A stretch of DNA of 64,000 nucleotides from Myxococcus sp. RHSTA-1-4 (GTDB lineage Bacteria > Myxococcota > Myxococcia > Myxococcales > Myxococcaceae). Under the pieces are notes generated by a model. It ran no database searches. It saw only the letters and a list, made by a program, of their open reading frames with translations, and was not told where the DNA came from. Positions 35,866-45,040 of this stretch are shown piece by piece; within the stretch, counting starts at the first letter, position 1, and each line of letters begins with the position of its first letter. The position numbers and the translations under genes are program-made. Location: NCBI RefSeq assembly GCF_020037125.1, contig NZ_JAIQDG010000002.1, positions 186,001-250,000 of the forward strand, written 5' to 3'.

Positions 35866-37650
35866 ATGGCGACCCTCATCCCCTCGCTCAGCCAGTGTCT
35901 GCGGCGCATGCAGGCCGGGGAGAAGCGCTTTGCCCGGCAGCTCGAGGAGAAGCTCGAGGCGGACTACCTGCTCTGGTACGACGTCCCCATCGGAGCCACG
36001 GGGCACCATCCCGACTTCCTCGTGCTGCATCCCCGGCGCGGACTGCTGGTGCTCGAGGTGAAGGACTGGAAGGCGGACACGCTCGTCTCCATCGACAAGA
36101 GCCGGGCCGTCATCCACACGGCGAGCGGGCCGAAGGAGACGGTGAACCCGTTCGAGCAGGCCCGGGGCTATGCGCACGACATCGTCACACTGCTCGAACG
36201 GGACGCCGCGCTGGTCCGCATCGGAGGGGCGCATCGTGGCCGGCTCGCGTTCCCGTGGAGCTACGGCGTGGTGCTCACCCACATCACCCGTGCCCAGTTC
36301 AACGCGGCGGAGCTCGGCCACGCCATCCCTCCCAGCCGGGTGCTCTGCAAGGACGAGCTCGCGGAGAGCATGACGGCGGAGGCCTTCCAGGAGCTGCTGT
36401 GGGCCATGTTCCCCTGGGTACCGGACGCGCCGCTCTCCATGCCGCAGGTCGACCGCATCCGCTGGCACATCTTCCCCGAGGTGCGCATCGGCGGCTCGCA
36501 GTTGGATTTGTTCGCCAGGCAGGACACCGTGGAGGTGATGCCGGACCTCATCCGTGTGATGGACCTGCAGCAGGAGCAGCTGGCGCGCAGCCTCGGTGAG
36601 GGGCACCGGGTGATTCACGGCGTGGCGGGCTCGGGCAAGACGATGATTCTGGGGTACCGCTGCCAGTACCTGGCCCGGCTGCTCCAGAAGCCCATCCTCG
36701 TCCTCTGCTTCAATCGCACCCTGAGCGGATTCCTCCAGCAGTTGCTCGAGGCCCGGGGCCTGACCCACCAGGTGTCGGTGCGCACCTTCCACGGCTGGTG
36801 TCACGACCAGCTGCGCCTCTACCACGCGGGACTCCCCGCGTCCGGCCTCCCGCCGGGCGAGTATGCGGAGCAGCTCGCGCAGCGGGTGATTCTGGCGGTG
36901 GACCGCGGCCTCATCCCGCGCGGCCAGTACGGCGCGGTGCTCATCGACGAGGGGCACGACTTCCAGCCCGAGTGGCTCAAGCTCGTCACCCAGATGGTCT
37001 CTCCCGAGACGAGCTCGCTGCTGGTGCTCTACGACGACGCGCAATCCATCTACCGCCGCAGGCACTTCAGCTTCCGCAGCGTCGGCATCCAGGCCCAGGG
37101 ACGCACCACCATCCTGCGCCTCAACTACCGCAACACGGCGGAGATTCTCGAGTTCGCCGCGGGCTTCGCCGAGGAGCTGCTGACGCCCGAAGAGGCCGAG
37201 GAGGACGGTGTTCCGCTCCTGCGCCCCCAGGCCGCGGGTCGCCGCGGGCCGCGCCCCCAGGTCGTCCAGTTGCCCTCGCTCGGAGCGGAGCTGGACTACG
37301 TCGCGGGCCACCTCCAGCAGCTCCATGACGAGGGCCATGCCTGGCGGGACATGGCACTCCTCTACCGAGGGGGCTCCCTGGGGGAGACGGCCGCTCGGCG
37401 GCTCCAGAAGGCCGCCATCCCATGTCAGCTCGTGGGCAAGCGAGCAGGGCATGTGCCCCTCGACACCCGCGCGGACAGCGTGAAGGTGCTGACCTTCCAC
37501 TCGTGCAAGGGGCTCGAGTTCCCCGTCGTCGCGATTCCGCGCCTGAAGAGGCCCACGCCGGGCGCCGAGGAGGCCAGGGACGAGGCACGGCTGCTCTACG
37601 TGGCGATGACGCGGGCCATCGACCGGCTCGTGCTCACCACCAGCGGCTGA
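35866..37650 (+). CDS. NERD-domain nuclease/UvrD-like helicase
   Basis: 594 aa from the ATG at 35866 (MATLIPSLSQCLRRM); an upstream start at 35698 adds residues of poor quality. Residues about 20-140 are a NERD nuclease-related domain with a PD-(D/E)XK core: HPDFLVLHP and VLEVKDWK. The helicase follows: Walker A GVAGSGKT (about 247), motif II VLIDEGHDFQPEW, motif III LYDDAQSIYRRR, LRLNYRNT, then VKVLTFHSCKGLEFPVV and YVAMTRAIDRL. It is a superfamily 1 DNA helicase with an attached nuclease domain, used in repair or in defence. The position in the accessory segment favours the latter without proof. Confidence 0.87.
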   Translation: MATLIPSLSQCLRRMQAGEKRFARQLEEKLEADYLLWYDVPIGATGHHPDFLVLHPRRGLLVLEVKDWKADTLVSIDKSRAVIHTASGPKETVNPFEQARGYAHDIVTLLERDAALVRIGGAHRGRLAFPWSYGVVLTHITRAQFNAAELGHAIPPSRVLCKDELAESMTAEAFQELLWAMFPWVPDAPLSMPQVDRIRWHIFPEVRIGGSQLDLFARQDTVEVMPDLIRVMDLQQEQLARSLGEGHRVIHGVAGSGKTMILGYRCQYLARLLQKPILVLCFNRTLSGFLQQLLEARGLTHQVSVRTFHGWCHDQLRLYHAGLPASGLPPGEYAEQLAQRVILAVDRGLIPRGQYGAVLIDEGHDFQPEWLKLVTQMVSPETSSLLVLYDDAQSIYRRRHFSFRSVGIQAQGRTTILRLNYRNTAEILEFAAGFAEELLTPEEAEEDGVPLLRPQAAGRRGPRPQVVQLPSLGAELDYVAGHLQQLHDEGHAWRDMALLYRGGSLGETAARRLQKAAIPCQLVGKRAGHVPLDTRADSVKVLTFHSCKGLEFPVVAIPRLKRPTPGAEEARDEARLLYVAMTRAIDRLVLTTSG

Positions 37651-37769
37651 GGGGGCGCCGCTCCGGGGCAAGGCCGGCCATTGGGTTCCACGGAGCGCTG
37701 CATCCACCCGTCCGCGCCGCGCTCAGAGAAGCAAACCCCGACGCGGAGGGCCGACGCGGGACGAACCCG

Positions 37770-39209
37770 CTACCGGTGGTCAGGGGGCCCCATGGGACTC
37801 GACATGGGAGGGCGCGCGCGTGGGAGGGCGGGCGTATAGCAACCGCCCTGGTACACGTAGCCGTCTTCCTTGTCACAGTCCTTCAGGGCCACGTTCAGCT
37901 TGATCCAGCAGCCTCCATGGATGGGCACGTGCAGCTCCCCGGGGCAGCGGCCGCTGGCATCTGGCCGCCTTTGTCCTGGGAGGGGCTTGGGAGGGAGCTC
38001 CACGGCAGGGCTTGACCAGGCCGAGGGCGCCTGCGTGGGAGCCGCCGGAGCCGTCAGGGCCGAGTCTCCGACAGCCACCGCGCCGCCATCCTTTGCCTCC
38101 ACGCGCAAAGCGAGCGGCTCCACCGGGGACTCCTCCCCGAGCCACACGCCCAATGCTCCTCCGGCCCCGAATGCGAGTGTCCCTCCCACGCTGACCGCCA
38201 TGAGCCAGGGCCGCCAGCCTTGTCCTGTCGCCCGGGGCGCGACGCGCCGTGGGGGAGAGGCCCGCAGCCGCACGGCACGAGGTGCAGCCCAGGCGAAGAG
38301 AGGCACATCCGCCTCCGGGCCCGCGGCGCGCGCGGCCGCCTCCAGGGCTTCGGCCAGCTCGCGGGCGCTGCCGCGCGCCTCGGGCTTCACGGAGAGCATC
38401 CGGGAGATGAGGGCGCTGAGCTCGGGGCAACAGCGGTCGTTGAGGTCTCTCGCGGGCCGGGCGCCGGAGCCCTCGTGGTACCAGGGGCGCGATTCCTCCA
38501 GCTCCGGGTCCGTGGAGGGAGGGTACTGCTCGGTGAGGAGGCGGTAGGAGGTGACGCCCAGGGCGAAGACGTCGTCGGCAGGCCCGGCGGGGTAGGGCGG
38601 CGCGGAGTCGGGGTTGGCGCGGAGGACGTAGCGCCAGGCCTCGGGGGCGCGGTAGGCGGGAGTGCCGGGAGGGAACAGCTGCCAGGTGAGCGTGGAGGCG
38701 CCGAGGAAGTGGCCGGCACCGAAGTCGATGAGGAAGGGCTGGGCGTCGGAGGAGCGCACCAGCACATTGCCCCCCTTGAAGTCGCGGTGAACGCCTCCTG
38801 CGGCGTGGGTGGCCGCCAGCGCCCGTGCGAGGCTGGCGAGCAACTGGAGCACCTGCCGTGAGGAGGGCGGTTGCCGTCGAGCCCATTCGTAGAGGGGCAC
38901 GCCTTCGATGAGCTCCATGGCGAGGTAGGGGTGGGGAGTGCCCGAAGGGGCCAGCCAGTCACCGGCGTCGAGAAGGCGAGGGACGGCTGGGTGGCGGACG
39001 CGGGAGAGCAGCTCCGCCTCACGGCCGAAGCGCTCGTCCCGAGGGAAGAGGGCGAGCTTGAGCGCGACGAGGCCCGAGGCGGGCGGCTCCACGCCGGTGG
39101 CGCGGTAGACGGCGCCATACGCCCCCCGGCCTTGCAGGCCCACGACGCGCCACGGCCCCACCCGTGTCCCTGGGGGGAGGACTGCCGGGTTCAGGTTGCC
39201 AGTCTCCAT
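37770..39209 (-). CDS. Membrane-anchored Ser/Thr protein kinase
   Basis: 479 aa. The kinase domain (about 15-285) has the glycine loop GRGAYGAVYRA, the lysine in LVALKLAL, the catalytic HRDFKGGN and the metal-binding DFG (IDFGAGHF). A single TM helix at about 335-355 follows a basic juxtamembrane segment. The extracytoplasmic tail (about 360-479) is Pro/Ala-rich and holds a Cys-containing module (CPGELHVPIHGGCWIKL ... CDKEDGYVYQGGCYTP) found on many myxobacterial kinases. It is probably a sensor kinase of the Hanks type. The neighbouring proline-rich lipoprotein gene is separated by 138 bases. Confidence 0.9.
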   Translation of the reverse strand: METGNLNPAVLPPGTRVGPWRVVGLQGRGAYGAVYRATGVEPPASGLVALKLALFPRDERFGREAELLSRVRHPAVPRLLDAGDWLAPSGTPHPYLAMELIEGVPLYEWARRQPPSSRQVLQLLASLARALAATHAAGGVHRDFKGGNVLVRSSDAQPFLIDFGAGHFLGASTLTWQLFPPGTPAYRAPEAWRYVLRANPDSAPPYPAGPADDVFALGVTSYRLLTEQYPPSTDPELEESRPWYHEGSGARPARDLNDRCCPELSALISRMLSVKPEARGSARELAEALEAAARAAGPEADVPLFAWAAPRAVRLRASPPRRVAPRATGQGWRPWLMAVSVGGTLAFGAGGALGVWLGEESPVEPLALRVEAKDGGAVAVGDSALTAPAAPTQAPSAWSSPAVELPPKPLPGQRRPDASGRCPGELHVPIHGGCWIKLNVALKDCDKEDGYVYQGGCYTPALPRARPPMSSPMGPPDHR

Positions 39210-39347
39210 GTGCCGCCTCGCGAGGGGGGAATGCGCTCCGCTTCACCCGTGGGCAGCCTATCCGCGTCCCGAAAGGCGGAGGCGGTGACGGCAGAGTGGC
39301 TGGCCGTGCGGAAGCTGAGCGAAATGTGACCGGTCTGCGCTCGAGCC

Positions 39348-39968
39348 TCACTCGGGCGTACCCGGCTCCGGGGAGGCAGCGGGGAGTGGTGCCGGGGAAA
39401 GGAGGGCTGGAGGCGGAGTGGCGGACGCTGGCGGAGGAGAATGCGGTGGTGTTGGCCCAGGCGTTCCGGTCTCTGTTTCCGCACGCGGAGCGGCAGGGGG
39501 CGGTGGTGGCTCGGGCAAAGGCGGGCTTGGGAGTGGCGGTGAGGCCGCAGGCAGGTCCCCTCGCGGTGGCGGGGCCTTCTCCACCACCTCGCCTTGAGGG
39601 GTGACTGCATACACATAGTCCCAGTCGAGAACGCGCCCCACCGGACCGCCGCACCGATCAAAGCGTTCCTCAAGCACTACGTAATACAAGCCTGGTGTCG
39701 GGCCCGTGAAGACGGCGACATCCAGTCCCTGCTCAGGACTGGCGCATCCCCAGAAGAGCCTCGGGAAGGGGTTGGTTCTCACCAGTTCGCGAACGGCGGC
39801 CGCCGCGGCGAGTGCGGCCCCCGCTTCTGTGAGGGGGACGATGCTCTTGACCGCATGCTCATCCTGCTCGGTCTCCGGCCACTTCACTGTTCCCTTCCAG
39901 GAGGCGGCGGGCCTCACGCAACCAGACAGCATCGCCGCGAGCGCAGCAAGCGTGCACACCTTGCTCAT
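39348..39968 (-). CDS. Proline-rich lipoprotein, function unknown
   Basis: 206 aa from the ATG at 39968, which has a GGAGGAG site. The lipobox LSGC lies at about residues 14-17. The N-terminal 115 residues look folded: an Ala-rich helix, then NPFPRLFWGCASPEQGLDVAVF and a YVVLEERFDRCGG block with two Cys. The C-terminal 90 residues are almost all Pro, Ala, Ser, Thr and Glu (SPPLPSPPLPEPPPPPA-like) and probably span the cell wall or are extended. It follows the truncated JAMM gene by 39 bases on the same strand, so the two formed a unit. No known family. Confidence 0.7.
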   Translation of the reverse strand: MSKVCTLAALAAMLSGCVRPAASWKGTVKWPETEQDEHAVKSIVPLTEAGAALAAAAAVRELVRTNPFPRLFWGCASPEQGLDVAVFTGPTPGLYYVVLEERFDRCGGPVGRVLDWDYVYAVTPQGEVVEKAPPPRGDLPAASPPLPSPPLPEPPPPPAAPRAETETGTPGPTPPHSPPPASATPPPALLSPAPLPAASPEPGTPE

Positions 39969-40007
39969 CTCTCTCCTCCGTCTGCCCAGCCTTCCCATGC
40001 CGGGGGC

Positions 40008-40400
40008 CTACTCGCGCAACAGTTGCAGAGCGCCATCGCGACATTGGGGTAGGCGCTTGCGACGAGGGTTGGTTTCACTTGGGGCGCACATACCAAGAGT
40101 GACCCAACGGGCCCTGGCATTGCTCCATTGTTGGACCTCTCCCGTGGGAAAGTATCGCAGGAAGAGGCGGCTACCGTCCTGTCGCTCCGCCACCAGCGCC
40201 GAGGCCATCTCAATGGCCATGTTCTTGTAGAGGGCCGGAGCGGGATTGCCTGGATACAGGCGGACTTCCGCCATGGCTACAAGGGGTTTGAACGCGTCCG
40301 TGGGCCATGCTCTGAGATCACCAGAGGAAGGCGTCGCTGCGCAGGGATGATTGTGGACGTATCCTACAACCCATACCTGAGAGGGAGGGTAGTCATCACT
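40008..40400 (-). pseudogene. 5'-truncated JAMM/MPN-type metallopeptidase
   Basis: About 130 codons without an in-frame start; the frame continues upstream only into the shadow of the next gene. The segment opens at DDYPPSQVWVVGYVHNHP and carries the JAMM core HNHPCAATPSSGD (HxH ... SxxD), followed by a well-formed AEVRLYPGNPAP and ASALVAERQDGSRLFLRYFP tail. The catalytic Glu of JAMM enzymes lies upstream of this block and is missing. The break falls exactly at the end of the secreted YbjQ/RcsF-like gene (stop 40396-40398), which suggests a recombination junction. It is unlikely to be an active peptidase. Confidence 0.6.
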
Positions 40401-40848
40401 TCGAAGCGTTCTTCTCCGGAACCTTCGCGTACGTGCCCTTGAGGGCCACGCCGATGACGAAGGAGCCGGCATGGCACTCGACCTCGGTGGCGCTCTTGAC
40501 CTCGTTCTTCTTGTAGTAGCTGGCGATGTCCACCACGGCATTGGCGCCGCGCTTCTTCGCGCTCTGCTCCAGGGCAATCAGCGCCGAGAGGGTCGCCCAC
40601 TTGCAGCCCACCTCGTCCGACTTGCCCATGCCGTTGGTCTTCTTGTTGGTGACGTCGCTGCCCAGGTCCTCGAGGACCTTCGGCGTCTTCTGGCCGGCCA
40701 GGTAGAACTTCACCGAGCCATCCAGCTTGGACTTCGCCTCGGGCATCTTGAGCACGTCAGCGAGTTTGATCCGGACCACGGTATCGCGGGCCATGGCCGG
40801 GCTGGAGAGGGTGAGCGCGAGCAGGGCCAGGGTCATTGCCTTCTTCAT
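40396..40848 (-). CDS. Secreted YbjQ/RcsF-like small protein
   Basis: 150 aa with a clear signal peptide (MKKAMTLALLALTLSSPAMA). The mature part has the pattern SALIALEQSAKKRGANAVVDI, a SATEVECHAGSFVIGVALKGTYAKV end, and two Cys positions, resembling the fold of YbjQ/RcsF proteins with the ANAVV strand and the last beta strands. RcsF senses outer-membrane stress in enterobacteria; relatives elsewhere have unknown roles. It has a stop 13 bases before the first APE cluster gene start on the same strand, but no reason to belong to the cluster is visible. Confidence 0.65.
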   Translation of the reverse strand: MKKAMTLALLALTLSSPAMARDTVVRIKLADVLKMPEAKSKLDGSVKFYLAGQKTPKVLEDLGSDVTNKKTNGMGKSDEVGCKWATLSALIALEQSAKKRGANAVVDIASYYKKNEVKSATEVECHAGSFVIGVALKGTYAKVPEKNASK

Positions 40849-40860
40849 CGTGTTCCTCGG

Positions 40861-42099
40861 TCACTCCCACCGGCGGAAGACCAACGACGTGTTGATGCCG
40901 CCGAAGGCGAAGTTATTACTCATGACGATGTCGGTCTGAATCCTTCGACCTTCACCCGTGATGTAGTCCAGGGGCCCGCAGTGGGGATCCACCGTCTCGC
41001 GCTCCAGGTGGAGCGTCGGGGCGAACCAGCCGGAGCGCATCATCTCGATGCTCATCCACGCCTCCAGCGCCCCGCAGGCGCCCAGCGTGTGGCCCATGTA
41101 GCTCTTGAGCGAGGAGATGGGCATCCGCTCGCCGAAGACGAGATTCGTCGCCGTGGTCTCCGCGATGTCCCCGTGCTCCGTCGCCGTGCCGTGGGCATTC
41201 ACGTACCCGACGGCCGAGGGCGCCACCCCCGCGTCCTCCAGGGCCAGCCGCATGGCCTGGGCCATGGTCTCCGCGTGGGGCTGGGTGATGTGGCGCCCGT
41301 CGCTGTTCGTCCCGTAGCCGATGAGCTCGGCGTGAATCCTCGCGCCGCGAGCCCGGGCGTGCTCCAGCTCCTCCAGCACCAGGGTGCAGGCGCCTTCCCC
41401 CAGCACCAGTCCGTCCCGCTGCGCGTGGAAGGGCTTCGGCGTCAGCTCCGGCGTCTCGTTGTGCTTCGTGCTGGTGGCGAACAGGGTGTCGAACACGGCG
41501 GCCCCGGTGGCGTCGAGCTCCTCGGCGCCTCCCGCGAGCATGGCCACCTGCCGCCCCAGCTTGATGGCCTCGTAGGCGTAGCCGATGCCCTGGCTCCCCG
41601 AGGTGCACGCGCTGGAGGTGGTGATGATGCGCCCCGTGACACCGAAGAAGACGCCGATGTTCACCGCGGCCGTGTGGGACATCATCCGCACGTAGGTCGT
41701 GGCGGTGATGCCCTCGGTGGTCTTCTCGGTAATCATCCGGCCGAAGTCGCCCATGTTGGCCGGCGTGCCCGCGGACGAGCCGTAGGAGATTCCCATCCTC
41801 CCGCTCTTCACCAGCGGGTCGCCCAGGAGCCCGGCGTCGCTGAGCGCGAGCTCGCTGGCGCGCGTCGCCAGCAGGGCCACCCGGCCCATGCCCCGCATCG
41901 TCTTGCGGGAGTACGTCTGGGGCGGCAGCTCGAAGGGCGCCGCGGGAGCACCCACCTGGGTATTCAGCCCGTCGTACTGCTTCCACTCCTCCATTACCTG
42001 CACGGCATTGCGGCGCGACTTCAGCCGCGCCTCCACCGTCGGCCAGTCATGGCCAAGCGGGCTGAGGGCTCCCATGCCGGTCACCACCACACGCCTCAT
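40861..42099 (-). CDS. Beta-ketoacyl-ACP synthase (FabF-like, APE elongation)
   Basis: 412 aa from the ATG at 42099 ([16 protein letters not shown]), overlapping the ketoreductase stop by 4 bases. The thiolase-fold catalytic triad is complete: Cys165 ([10 protein letters not shown]), His303 ([11 protein letters not shown]) and His337 ([10 protein letters not shown]). The protein resembles the APE ketosynthase of the ApeO/ApeR class. It would condense malonyl-ACP with the growing aryl-polyene-ACP. It is the last gene of the cluster, followed by 12 bases and then the secreted YbjQ-like protein. Confidence 0.93.
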   Translation of the reverse strand: MRRVVVTGMGALSPLGHDWPTVEARLKSRRNAVQVMEEWKQYDGLNTQVGAPAAPFELPPQTYSRKTMRGMGRVALLATRASELALSDAGLLGDPLVKSGRMGISYGSSAGTPANMGDFGRMITEKTTEGITATTYVRMMSHTAAVNIGVFFGVTGRIITTSSACTSGSQGIGYAYEAIKLGRQVAMLAGGAEELDATGAAVFDTLFATSTKHNETPELTPKPFHAQRDGLVLGEGACTLVLEELEHARARGARIHAELIGYGTNSDGRHITQPHAETMAQAMRLALEDAGVAPSAVGYVNAHGTATEHGDIAETTATNLVFGERMPISSLKSYMGHTLGACGALEAWMSIEMMRSGWFAPTLHLERETVDPHCGPLDYITGEGRRIQTDIVMSNNFAFGGINTSLVFRRWE

Positions 42100-42827
42100 C
42101 CGAACAACCCTCCATTCACCGAGATGACCTGCCGGGTGATGTAGCCGGCGTCCTCGCTCATCAGGAAGCTGACCGCGGCGGCCACCTCCTCGGGCTTGCC
42201 CATGCGCTTCGCCGGAATCAGCTTCAGCGCCTCCTCCGCGACTTCTGGCTCCACCATCTCCGTGTCGATGAGCCCGGGGGCCACGCAGTTGACGGTAATG
42301 CCCCGGCTGGCCAGCTCCACCGCCAGTGCCTTGGTCGCGCCGATGATGCCGGCCTTCGCCGCGCTGTAGTTCACCTGTCCCCGGTTCCCGGTGATGCCGG
42401 ACACCGAGGAGAGCGTGACGATGCGCCCCGGCTTGCGCCGCCGGACCAGCGGCATGCAGAGCGGATTGAGCACGTTGTAGAAGGCGTCGAGGTTGGTGTG
42501 GATGACCGCGTCCCAATCCTCGGGCGGCATGGCGGGGAAGGCGTTGTCCCGGGCAATGCCCGCGTTGCACACCACGCCGTAATAGCAGCCGTGCGCCTCG
42601 ACGTCGGCGAGCAGCGCCTGCTCCGTCGCGGCGCGGTCCGCCACGTCGAACCGCAGCACGCGGGCGCTCCGTCCCAGCTCGCGAATCCGTGCGGCCACGG
42701 CCTCCGCCTGCTCCACCTGGCCACGGCAGTGCACCACGACGTCGAAGCCGTCGCGCGCCAGGCGCAGCGCGATGGCGCGGCCGATGCCACGGCTCGAGCC
42801 CGTCACCAGTACCGTCTTCTCACTCAT
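42096..42827 (-). CDS. 3-ketoacyl-ACP reductase (FabG-like)
   Basis: 243 aa. Short-chain dehydrogenase with the cofactor motif TGSSRGIGRAI (10-20), CNAGIARD, and the catalytic Ser141, Tyr154 and Lys158 (VNYSAAKAGII). Reduces the keto group formed by the ketosynthases before dehydration. Its start overlaps the dehydratase stop (8 bases) and its stop overlaps the next ketosynthase. This is the ApeQ-like step of the polyene cycle. Confidence 0.95.
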   Translation of the reverse strand: MSEKTVLVTGSSRGIGRAIALRLARDGFDVVVHCRGQVEQAEAVAARIRELGRSARVLRFDVADRAATEQALLADVEAHGCYYGVVCNAGIARDNAFPAMPPEDWDAVIHTNLDAFYNVLNPLCMPLVRRRKPGRIVTLSSVSGITGNRGQVNYSAAKAGIIGATKALAVELASRGITVNCVAPGLIDTEMVEPEVAEEALKLIPAKRMGKPEEVAAAVSFLMSEDAGYITRQVISVNGGLFG

Positions 42828-43284
42828 CCGTGCTCACCTTCATCTCTTCGCCTGGGACTGGCGGCTCGAACACCGTCAGCGCGGCCGTGGCCACCGTGTC
42901 GCCGCCAATCCCGATGGTGCAGTCGAACTGGCTCATCCCGGTGTCCGACCAGAACTGCCGATGGACCTCGACGCGCAGCAGTTCTCCGGCCTTGAACGTG
43001 GGCCGGCTGCACTCGTATCGGCGGGTGCCGAGCAGGTAGCCCACCTTCAGCGGCTGTCCACGAAGCCGCTGCTGCCAGCCGGCCCAGGCGCCGATGGCCT
43101 GCGCCATGAACTCGATTCCCACCCAGCCGCCGACGCCGTCCGTCTCGTGGAAGAGGCAGTCCTCGCGGATGGTTACTTCGGCCACCAGTCCCTCCATGTC
43201 GCCCTCCACCGCCCGGTCGAGCAGGCGCATGCGGTCGGTGTGCGGGAGGAGGTCGGCGATGTCGAAGGTGATGGGCGTGCGCAT
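42820..43284 (-). CDS. 3-hydroxyacyl-ACP dehydratase (ApeP-like hotdog)
   Basis: 154 aa. The N-terminal LLPHTDRMRLLDRAVEG block and the central FMAQAIGAWAGWQQRLRG helix are those of the hotdog-fold ApeP dehydratases that remove water to form the conjugated double bond. It begins one base before the end of the adjacent ketosynthase gene. A second, different dehydratase domain is fused to the AMP ligase at 52.8 kb, so two dehydratases exist, as in E. coli (ApeI and ApeP). Confidence 0.92.
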   Translation of the reverse strand: MRTPITFDIADLLPHTDRMRLLDRAVEGDMEGLVAEVTIREDCLFHETDGVGGWVGIEFMAQAIGAWAGWQQRLRGQPLKVGYLLGTRRYECSRPTFKAGELLRVEVHRQFWSDTGMSQFDCTIGIGGDTVATAALTVFEPPVPGEEMKVSTDE

Positions 43285-44465
43285 CAGGCGCTCCCCAGGA
43301 TGAGGGCGGCATTGCTGCCGCCGAAGGCGAACGAATTGCTCAGGACATGGCGGAGGGGACGCCCCAGGGACTGGCCCGGCTTCACCAGCGACAGCGCCGG
43401 GAGGGAGGGGTCCGGCTCACCATCCCACCAGTGCGGAGGCAGTACGCCTCGCGGGTTGTCCGTCAGGGTGAGCCAGCAGAGCGCGGCCTCGAGGGCCCCC
43501 GCGGCGCCCAGCGTGTGGCCGGTGAGCGGCTTGGTCGAGCTGCACGGCACGCCTTCTCCCAGCAGCGCCTGCACGGCCCGGCTCTCCATGGCGTCATTGT
43601 GGGGCGTCGCGGTGCCGTGCAGGTTGACGTAGTCCACGTCGGAGGGGGCAAGGCCCGCGCGCTCCAGCGCGGCCTTCATGGCGGCCAGCGCTCCCCGGCC
43701 GCCGGGCTCGGGGGCGGAGAGGTGGTGGGCGTCCGAGGACTCGCCCCAGCCCTCCAGCCGCACCGGCCCCGGCTCCCGTGTCATCAGGAACAGGGCCGCG
43801 GCCTCGCCGATGTTGATGCCGCGGCGATTCACGCTCATCGGGTTGCAGCGTGCCTCGCTCACCGAGTCGAGCGAGGTGAAGCCGGCCACGGTGAAGCGGC
43901 ACAGCGAGTCGGCGCCGCCGGTGATGACCGCGTCGGCCACGCCCGCCCGCAGCAGCCGCGCGGCGCTGGCCAGGGCCTTGGCGCTGGAGGAGCACGCGGT
44001 GGAGATGACGTGTGACGGGCCCGACACGCCCAGCACGTGATTCAGCGCCAGGGCCGGTGAGCCCAGCTCCTGCTGCCGGACGTCGAAGTGCGCGGGGAGC
44101 TGCCCCGTCGCCACGTGCGCGGCGATGGCGTCCTGGCTCTCACCGATGCCCGACGTGCTGGTGCCCAGGACGATGGCCACGCGCTCCGGGCCGTAGCGCT
44201 GGAGGGCGGCGTCGACGGCGGGGCGGAGCTCCTCCAGCGCGGTGAGCAGGAGCGCGTTGTTCCGGCTGCGCAGCGGCACGGGGAGCCCGGACGTGTCGGC
44301 GAGCGGCGCGGTGACGTGTCCCACGTGCAGCGTCCGCTCGGCGAAGTCCACGCTCGGGGCCACGCCCGTGGGCCTGTCGCCGAAGAGGGCCTGGGTCACC
44401 TCTCGCTTGCCGGTGCCCATGGCGCAGACGAGGCCGAGCTGGTTCAGGAAGACGGGCGGAGTCAT
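43284..44465 (-). CDS. Beta-ketoacyl-ACP synthase (second, APE type)
   Basis: 393 aa from the ATG at 44465; a GTG at 44477 that overlaps the previous stop is an equal candidate (it would add four residues). The active site is complete: Cys158 (STACSSSAKAL), His283 (NLHGTATPHND) and His317 (LTGHTLGAAG). The GESSDAHHLSAPEPGG block is typical of FabF-like APE ketosynthases. A cluster with two active ketosynthases plus one catalytically inactive partner is the pattern seen in aryl-polyene pathways. Confidence 0.93.
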   Translation of the reverse strand: MTPPVFLNQLGLVCAMGTGKREVTQALFGDRPTGVAPSVDFAERTLHVGHVTAPLADTSGLPVPLRSRNNALLLTALEELRPAVDAALQRYGPERVAIVLGTSTSGIGESQDAIAAHVATGQLPAHFDVRQQELGSPALALNHVLGVSGPSHVISTACSSSAKALASAARLLRAGVADAVITGGADSLCRFTVAGFTSLDSVSEARCNPMSVNRRGINIGEAAALFLMTREPGPVRLEGWGESSDAHHLSAPEPGGRGALAAMKAALERAGLAPSDVDYVNLHGTATPHNDAMESRAVQALLGEGVPCSSTKPLTGHTLGAAGALEAALCWLTLTDNPRGVLPPHWWDGEPDPSLPALSLVKPGQSLGRPLRHVLSNSFAFGGSNAALILGSA

Positions 44466-44473
44466 GGATGCGC

Positions 44474-45040
44474 TCACTCCTCGGTGGGCTGCGACTCGAT
44501 GGTCAGCCGGTAGTGCTCCGCGAGGTTGACCAGCTCCGCGCGCCCCACCCAGCGGGGCTCGCCACCATAACGCACCGACAGCCACTCCCGGCCCGCTTGA
44601 AGCAGGGCGCGGCGGCCGGGCTCCTCCTCCAGCGTCCAGCCCGGGGGAAGCGCGGCGCGGACCGCCCCGGCCGGCCAGTAGACGAGCTGGATGTCCCGGA
44701 GGACCTGCCGCGACTGGAACTGCGCGGGCAGCCGCGCGTCGCGCTGCTCGTCCAGCGTCGTCCCGTCCCACTGCATCGTGAAGACCCGTTGCCCCAGCGC
44801 GAAGCCCGCCAGGCGCAGCGCCGACGCGTCGACCTCCAGCAGGGCCTCCAGGGAGCGGGGCCCGCCCGGGTCGGCCTCGTGGGCGAAGCTCAGGCGCTGC
44901 GACAGGCCCACCGAGGCCCCCAGGGCCGCCGGTGGCAGTCCGAGCGGGGGCAGGGACACCTCCGGCGCCGCCGGGCGCGGACGCGCGGCGGCACAGGCGG
45001 TGAGCCAGAGCAGGGCGAGGGTGGGAATCAGGCGGCGCAC
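44474..45040 (-). CDS. DUF3261-type outer-membrane lipoprotein
   Basis: 188 aa from the GTG at 45040, with the lipobox LTAC near residue 16. The body has LDEQRDARLPAQFQSRQVLRDIQLVYWPAGAV and a C-terminal GRREWLSVRYGGEPRWVG block, features of the small lipoprotein that accompanies APE exporters. It would sit at the outer membrane and help place the pigment. Starts 13 bases inside the end of the flavoenzyme gene, so it is translationally coupled. Confidence 0.8.
   Translation of the reverse strand: MRRLIPTLALLWLTACAAARPRPAAPEVSLPPLGLPPAALGASVGLSQRLSFAHEADPGGPRSLEALLEVDASALRLAGFALGQRVFTMQWDGTTLDEQRDARLPAQFQSRQVLRDIQLVYWPAGAVRAALPPGWTLEEEPGRRALLQAGREWLSVRYGGEPRWVGRAELVNLAEHYRLTIESQPTEE

Noticed and set aside
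40401..40577. A start for the JAMM protein at the ATG at 40577
   Set aside because: The first 55 residues of that frame are the shadow of the YbjQ/RcsF-like gene and do not resemble a folded protein. The JAMM homology begins only near 40400.
33589..40860. A prophage, integrase or insertion sequence
   Set aside because: No integrase, transposase, capsid or terminal-repeat signature was seen; only remnants and cargo-type genes are present.
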